Below are positions 60,104 through 64,000 of a stretch of 64,000 bases of DNA, one piece after another. Each line of letters opens with the position of its first letter. The stretch's first letter is position 1. The position numbers and the translations under genes were made by a program. The notes below the pieces were generated by a model that saw nothing but the letters and a program-made list of their open reading frames with translations, ran no database searches and was not told where the DNA came from. This stretch comes from Hypericum androsaemum (lineage: Eukaryota; Streptophyta; Magnoliopsida; Malpighiales; Hypericaceae), in the NCBI GenBank assembly GCA_963995505.1, contig OZ023184.1, positions 11,920,308 through 11,984,307 on the forward strand. The letters are read 5' to 3'.

Positions 60104-60737
60104 CCCATCCTTCAAGAACGCATACCTCAAATGCGAGGGTAATTCTTTTAACTCCAACTTTGGAGCCTTAACAACAGATGGTGGAGTGCGATACTTCAAG
60201 TTAACCTCCAAATCGTCATAGAGACTTTTCTTCCCATCTTCATCCTCAAAATCTTCACAGTTGTCCACTTCTTGCTCTTCAAGAATCTTATCCTCAATAC
60301 TTGCCATGATCTCCTTGCCAAAATCATGGACGCATCCCTCCACCAGATCAATCTTCATGCACGTGCCCTCATCAAGAGGGTGACGCATTGTATCAGACAT
60401 CTTAAACACCACCTCTTCGTCCATGATTTCAAGAACACATACCTCAAATGCGAGGGTAATTCTTTTAACTCCAACTTTGGAGCCTTAACAGCAGATGGTG
60501 GAGTGCGATACTTCAAGTTAACCTCCAAATCGTCATAGAGACTTTTTTTCCCATCTTCATCCTCAAAATCTTCATAGTTGTCCACTTCTTGCTCTTCAAG
60601 AATCTTATCCTCAATACTTGCCACGATCTCCTTGCCAAAATCATGGACGCATCCCTCCACCAGATCAATCTTCATGCACGTGCCCTCATCAAGAGGGTGA
60701 CGCATTGTATCAGACATCTTAAACACCACCTCTTCGT
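60104..60737 (-). repeat. 317-bp tandem duplication in element A between protease and RT
   Basis: Four separate phrases recur at an exact 317-bp offset: catacctcaa at 60121 and 60438, gtggagtgcg at 60181 and 60498, catcctcaaa at 60241 and 60558, acgtgccctc at 60361 and 60678. Only a few substitutions separate the two copies. Because 317 is not a multiple of three, the duplication breaks the reading frame from protease to RT. Confidence 0.92.
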
Positions 60738-61527
60738 CTCCTACTCGAAGGATCAATCTTCCACCATGCACATCAACATAAGTACGGGCTGTGTTAAGGA
60801 AAGGTCGTCCAAGAATTAATGGATAACTTTTATCCTCGACAAAGTCTAGCACCACAAAGTCCACTGGGAAGATAAATCTATCAACCTTTACCAGGACATC
60901 CTCCACGATCCCAAATGGCTTCTTTATGGTTTGGTCTGCCAATTGGAGTAGCATCGATGTTGCTTTCACCTTACTTAAGCCTAGTTTCCGAAAGATGGAC
61001 AAAGGCATCAAGTTGATACTTGCGCCTAAGTCACACAAACACTTTGGAAACTCCACATCACCAACAAGACAGGGGATAGTGAGACTCCTAGGATCTTTTA
61101 ACTTCGTTGGAAGATTCTGGGAGACAAGAGAACTACAGTTAGCCGTTAGAGCCACCGTCTGCCCATCCTCCCACTTCCTCTTCTTAGTGATGAGTTCCTT
61201 GAGAAACTTCGAGTATTGCAGCAATTGATCCAACATCTCAAGAAAAGAAACACTGATCTGGATGTTCTTCATCTTCTCCATGAAGCCAATAAACTTGTCA
61301 TCCATCACATTCTTCTTCTTCACTCTTTGAGGGAATGGTAGTCGAGGAGCTTTAGGTGGTGGTGGCACGTAGACTTCTTCTTCAATACTCTCAACCGGTG
61401 GACTTCTCTCTCTCTCTACCTCTACTTCTTTCTCCTCCTCATTGGCTTCCATAGGATCGTCATTGTTCTTCCGGGTTACCTCTTGAGAAGCTATTTCCTT
61501 ACCACTCCTCAAAGAAATTACATTCAC
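60738..61527 (-). pseudogene. Element A protease region
   Basis: The frame beginning at 61527 holds ISLRSGKEIAS, an acidic stretch, YVPPPPKAPRLPFPQR, FIGFMEKMKNIQISVSFLEM and the retropepsin-like block CDLGASINLMPLSIF (DLGAS at residues 166-170), then PLILGRPFLNTARTYVDV. It runs on into the 317-bp duplication, where the frame is lost. The usual retroviral DTG/DSG reads DLG here, as in Athila relatives. A TGA just upstream, where relatives have Arg, separates it from gag. Confidence 0.8.
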
Positions 61528-61530
61528 ATT

Positions 61531-63048
61531 TCATCGAGAATTTGTTTCTGTGGAGCTTGGCAGGGAGCCGGAAGCTCTATGGGAACTCGCCTTTGCAATT
61601 TCTCCAAGTTGAGTCTCCATATTATGCATCGCGGTAGCTTGTCCCTTGAGAATTTGCTCCAAGTTGTTATGCCGTGCACCTTGTTGTTGTAAGGCTGCCA
61701 AAATTTGGCTTTGTTGGCTAACCACACCTCCAACTTCGTGCATAAACTTATCCATCTTCTCAAACTTCTCCTCCATAGCACCCATTCTATCTATCAAGAA
61801 CGCACGTGGTTGGAAACCCGGAGGGGTTCCTTGAGGTTGATACTGAAGAGGAGGTCCTTTATCAGGGACCATCGCCATATTTTTGCCACTATTTCCTCCC
61901 TTCCAAGAGAAGTTTGGGTGATTTCTCCACCCCGGATTGTAGGTGGAGGACTAGGGGTTATTTCCCATCCTATTTGCCCCTTGACCTTGGCTTTGGCCTT
62001 GGCCACCAACAAAGTGTGCTTGCTCTACTTCCATGTTCATCATAGCACATTCTTGCATCTCGTGGCCAACATTTCCACACGCTTCACAAGTCGTCCTTAC
62101 GGCTGCCGCATTGGTTTTGTTCAAGCTAAGATCGTTCACTTTTCTTGCCAACAATGCCAATTGGGCTTGAATAGAGGAGGCAACATCAACATCAATCACT
62201 CCCTTTTGCTGGCTAATAGGTTGTCTTCCTCTCTCATTTGCCATAAGGATGTTTGTAGCTGCTAATTCTTCCACGATGTGGTAGGCAGCATCTCTCTCTC
62301 TTCTCAAAAAGGATCCATTAGAGGCAGCATCAACCGTCTCCCTTGCAGAGGGTCCAAGACCAAAGTAAAAAGTTTGGAGTAAAGACTCCTCTGATATATT
62401 GTGGTGTGGACAACTCCTTTGTAATCCCTTGAATCTCTCCCAAGCTTCACTCAACGACTCATTCTCGAATTGTTAGAAGTTGTTAATGTCCTTCACGAGT
62501 CTATTTGCCTTGGAGAAGGGAAAATACTTGTCAAGGAAGGCATTAGCTAGCTCTTCCCATGTAGTAATTGTTGTCCCAACCAGATCCTTATACCATATCT
62601 TTGCTTTGTCCTTCAAGGTAAATGGGAACAATCTCAGCTTCACAGCATCGTCAGTAGCTCTATTGTGCTTGAAGGTGTCGGCTATCTCCAGAAAATTAGC
62701 AATATGGTCGTTGGGATCTTCATTCGGTAATCCATAGAATTGGACCGAAGCTTGGAGCATGTGAATAACCGCTGGCTTGATCTCGAAGGTGTTAGCTTGA
62801 ATAGCAGGCCTAGGAACTCCAGACACTGCCCCTCTCAATGTAGGCCAAGCATAGTCTATGAGAGACCTTCGAGGAACTCCAACTCCTTGCGCATCGCCTT
62901 GCGGAGCTCCTTGTGGAGCTTTTTGTACATGAGGTTGTTGATTCGTCCTTGCTTGTGTCCTTCTCTCTTGTCGCAATACCATTTCCAAGTATCCAATGTC
63001 AACGTCTACTCCGATCGAAATATTGTTCGTTGAGCGAGTTGAGCGCAT
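61531..63048 (-). pseudogene. Element A gag
   Basis: Frames 63048-62473, 62454-61951 and 61878-61531 make one Athila-type gag interrupted by stops. The first carries AVIHMLQASVQFYGLPNEDP, LRLFPFTLKDKAKIWYKDL and WEELANAFLDKYFP. The second carries LSEAWERFKGLQRSCPHHNI, a CX2CX4HX4C zinc knuckle (CEACGNVGHEMQEC) and a Gly/Gln-rich stretch. The third is a coiled-coil-like tail ending SGSLPSSTETNSR. The first stop (TAA) fits a CAA codon changed by C to T. ATG at 63048 is about 120 bp from the primer site. Confidence 0.85.
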
Positions 63049-63167
63049 GCGACAAATAAGTACCTTGTAAGATAAACAACAAAGGAACTAAGTAACAGTA
63101 ACCAGGTAAACAAAAAATAAATATCCCAATCCAAGTTCGTAAGCCAAATTAAGCGTCTAGTACTTAA

Positions 63168-63185
63168 TCCCCGGCAACGGCGCCA
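63168..63185 (-). other. Element A primer-binding site, tRNA-Asp, normal 18 nt
   Basis: On the minus strand, after the LTR end and two to three bases, comes TGGCGCCGTTGCCGGGGA, the complement of the last 18 nt of tRNA-Asp including CCA. The match to tRNA stops there (next bases TT against the expected TC). This is the normal extent and the control for the 75-nt tRNA copy in element B. Confidence 0.9.
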
Positions 63186-63187
63186 AT

Positions 63188-64000
63188 TGAAAGGAAGGAT
63201 TTTCACCCCTCTTGCAATAATGAGTAAGTAAGGGATTGTCGTCCCACAAGGACTAAGCTAGGCTGCAAACTCAACTCTACCACTAGTTTAGGACTATAAG
63301 AAATGGAGTTGTCAATTCCAAACACAATATGCTACTTGAAATAAAATTGTATCTAAACAAGGTGATGGCTTAAACACTTAAAACAAGATGACAACCTAAA
63401 TAACCAAATGGCTTATGGAGTTTATAAATTTCATGAAATGGTCCGAATGTTTCGAAGGCAACTAATCAAAGCTCTCGCGACAAACTAGTCTAAATCGATT
63501 CTTAACTAGACTTAGATGAACCAACTACGCTCTCGTGATAAATTAGCCATCTAATCTAACTAATCACCAACTATAATCACCATCCTTTGGACAACTAGTC
63601 ACCTAAGGTCATCTCTTATAAATAAGTTTCTACTCAACTAGTTAAATGGTCCGTTAATCCTAACTCCTCTCGGCGATTAACATTAAACATGTTCATAATC
63701 AAGGTGATCAAACAAGATTAAGTATTAAGCTCATTAACTAGTACACATACCTAGGCATGTTAACTCCCTAAACCATTGGCTAAGTAGGTGCCATCAAGGC
63801 ACCAAACTCACTAATCAACTACTCACACATATTCACCAAATAACATAACACATCCATTGAACAAAGCAAGCAAAGCATAAACATAAAAGAGAAAGATAAA
63901 GATAAAGAAAGCTCAAGATGATCTTCAAGCTCCCAAAATATCTCCTTTAAGTTCTCTACACAAGCTTTAACAATGGAGAGCTAAAGTTTTCTCCACCAAG
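63188..64000 (-). repeat. Element A 5' LTR, truncated by window end
   Basis: It starts TGAAAGGAAGG and is collinear with 41764 onwards, with scattered substitutions and a short deletion (the segment after 'cacttaa-acaag' lacks about 17 bp present at 41963-41979). The remaining roughly 650 bp lie beyond the window. Confidence 0.9.

Larger units (their letters stand above)
41764..64000 (-). mobile_element. Element A: Athila-type Ty3/gypsy retrotransposon, interrupted by element B
   Basis: Minus-strand element with 3' LTR 41764-43241, a G-rich polypurine tract just inside it, and a 5' LTR that starts at 63188 and runs out of the window. Internal order from 63187 down: tRNA-Asp primer site, gag, protease, RT/RNase H, integrase, then an extra ORF after pol. 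Element B (45334-56080) sits inside that last ORF. RT wording ([19 protein letters not shown], then FMDDFSVFG), the tRNA-Asp primer and an ORF after pol are Athila features. Gag and integrase carry stops and frameshifts, so it is defective. LTR differences, including short indels, indicate that it is not recent. Confidence 0.9.

Noticed and set aside
1..64000. CRISPR array, bacterial operon or organelle insertion
   Set aside because: No repeat-spacer pattern, no ribosome-binding-site-led gene clusters and no recognisable plastid or mitochondrial genes on either strand.

Overview
The window is nuclear DNA of a flowering plant, most likely a eudicot. The evidence is a 26-exon gene with plant-style GT-AG introns, Athila-type and chromovirus-type Ty3/gypsy elements, a plant L1-type LINE and a copia remnant. 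I could not identify the species. There is one complete cellular gene; almost everything else is transposon sequence, much of it nested.

Layout. 1-1251: LTR of the Athila-type family called A here, cut by the window edge, sitting in a decayed minus-strand LINE (1252 to about 4984). 7056-8441: a related stand-alone LTR with a duplicated TATA segment. 10056-25752: a three-element nest. Element D (plus strand, chromovirus-like gypsy, repeat CCCTG on both sides) carries two younger insertions in its 3' LTR. These are element C (12628-22479, minus strand, repeat GGTTT; non-autonomous, three LTR copies, 27-bp minisatellites) and element E (22828-25565, plus strand, repeat CTATT; a small deletion derivative of D's own family). 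About 26.0-26.7 kb: copia gag remnant.

27484-40216 (minus strand): a complete gene for an insulin-degrading-enzyme-like M16 zinc metallopeptidase. I read 26 exons adding to 2907 nt and 968 residues, with every exon phase closing, a GC-AG first intron, a TATA box near 40335 and a short inverted-repeat element in intron 12.

41764 to beyond 64000: element A, a minus-strand Athila-type gypsy element with tRNA-Asp primer site, gag, protease, RT/RNase H, integrase and an extra 3' ORF. That 3' ORF is interrupted by element B (45334-56080, repeat CATGC on both sides).

Element B is the most interesting object. Its primer-binding site is followed not by the usual leader and gag but by a copy of the whole tRNA-Asp, from CCA back to nucleotide 1. 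This is fused to the protease region at a 7-base match, GTCGTTG, which is the complete 5' acceptor strand of the tRNA. This is what is expected if reverse transcriptase copied the entire primer tRNA and the new end then mis-annealed inside the element. B also contains an inverted 3.4-kb block (partial LTR, PBS, gag, protease). The flanking 5-bp duplication is intact, so B can be read as one rearranged cDNA that integrated whole. Element A's 18-nt primer site, in the same window, is the ordinary control.

No CRISPR, operon, bacterial, plastid or mitochondrial segment was seen. Exon boundaries were deduced by eye from reading frame, splice consensus and family resemblance.
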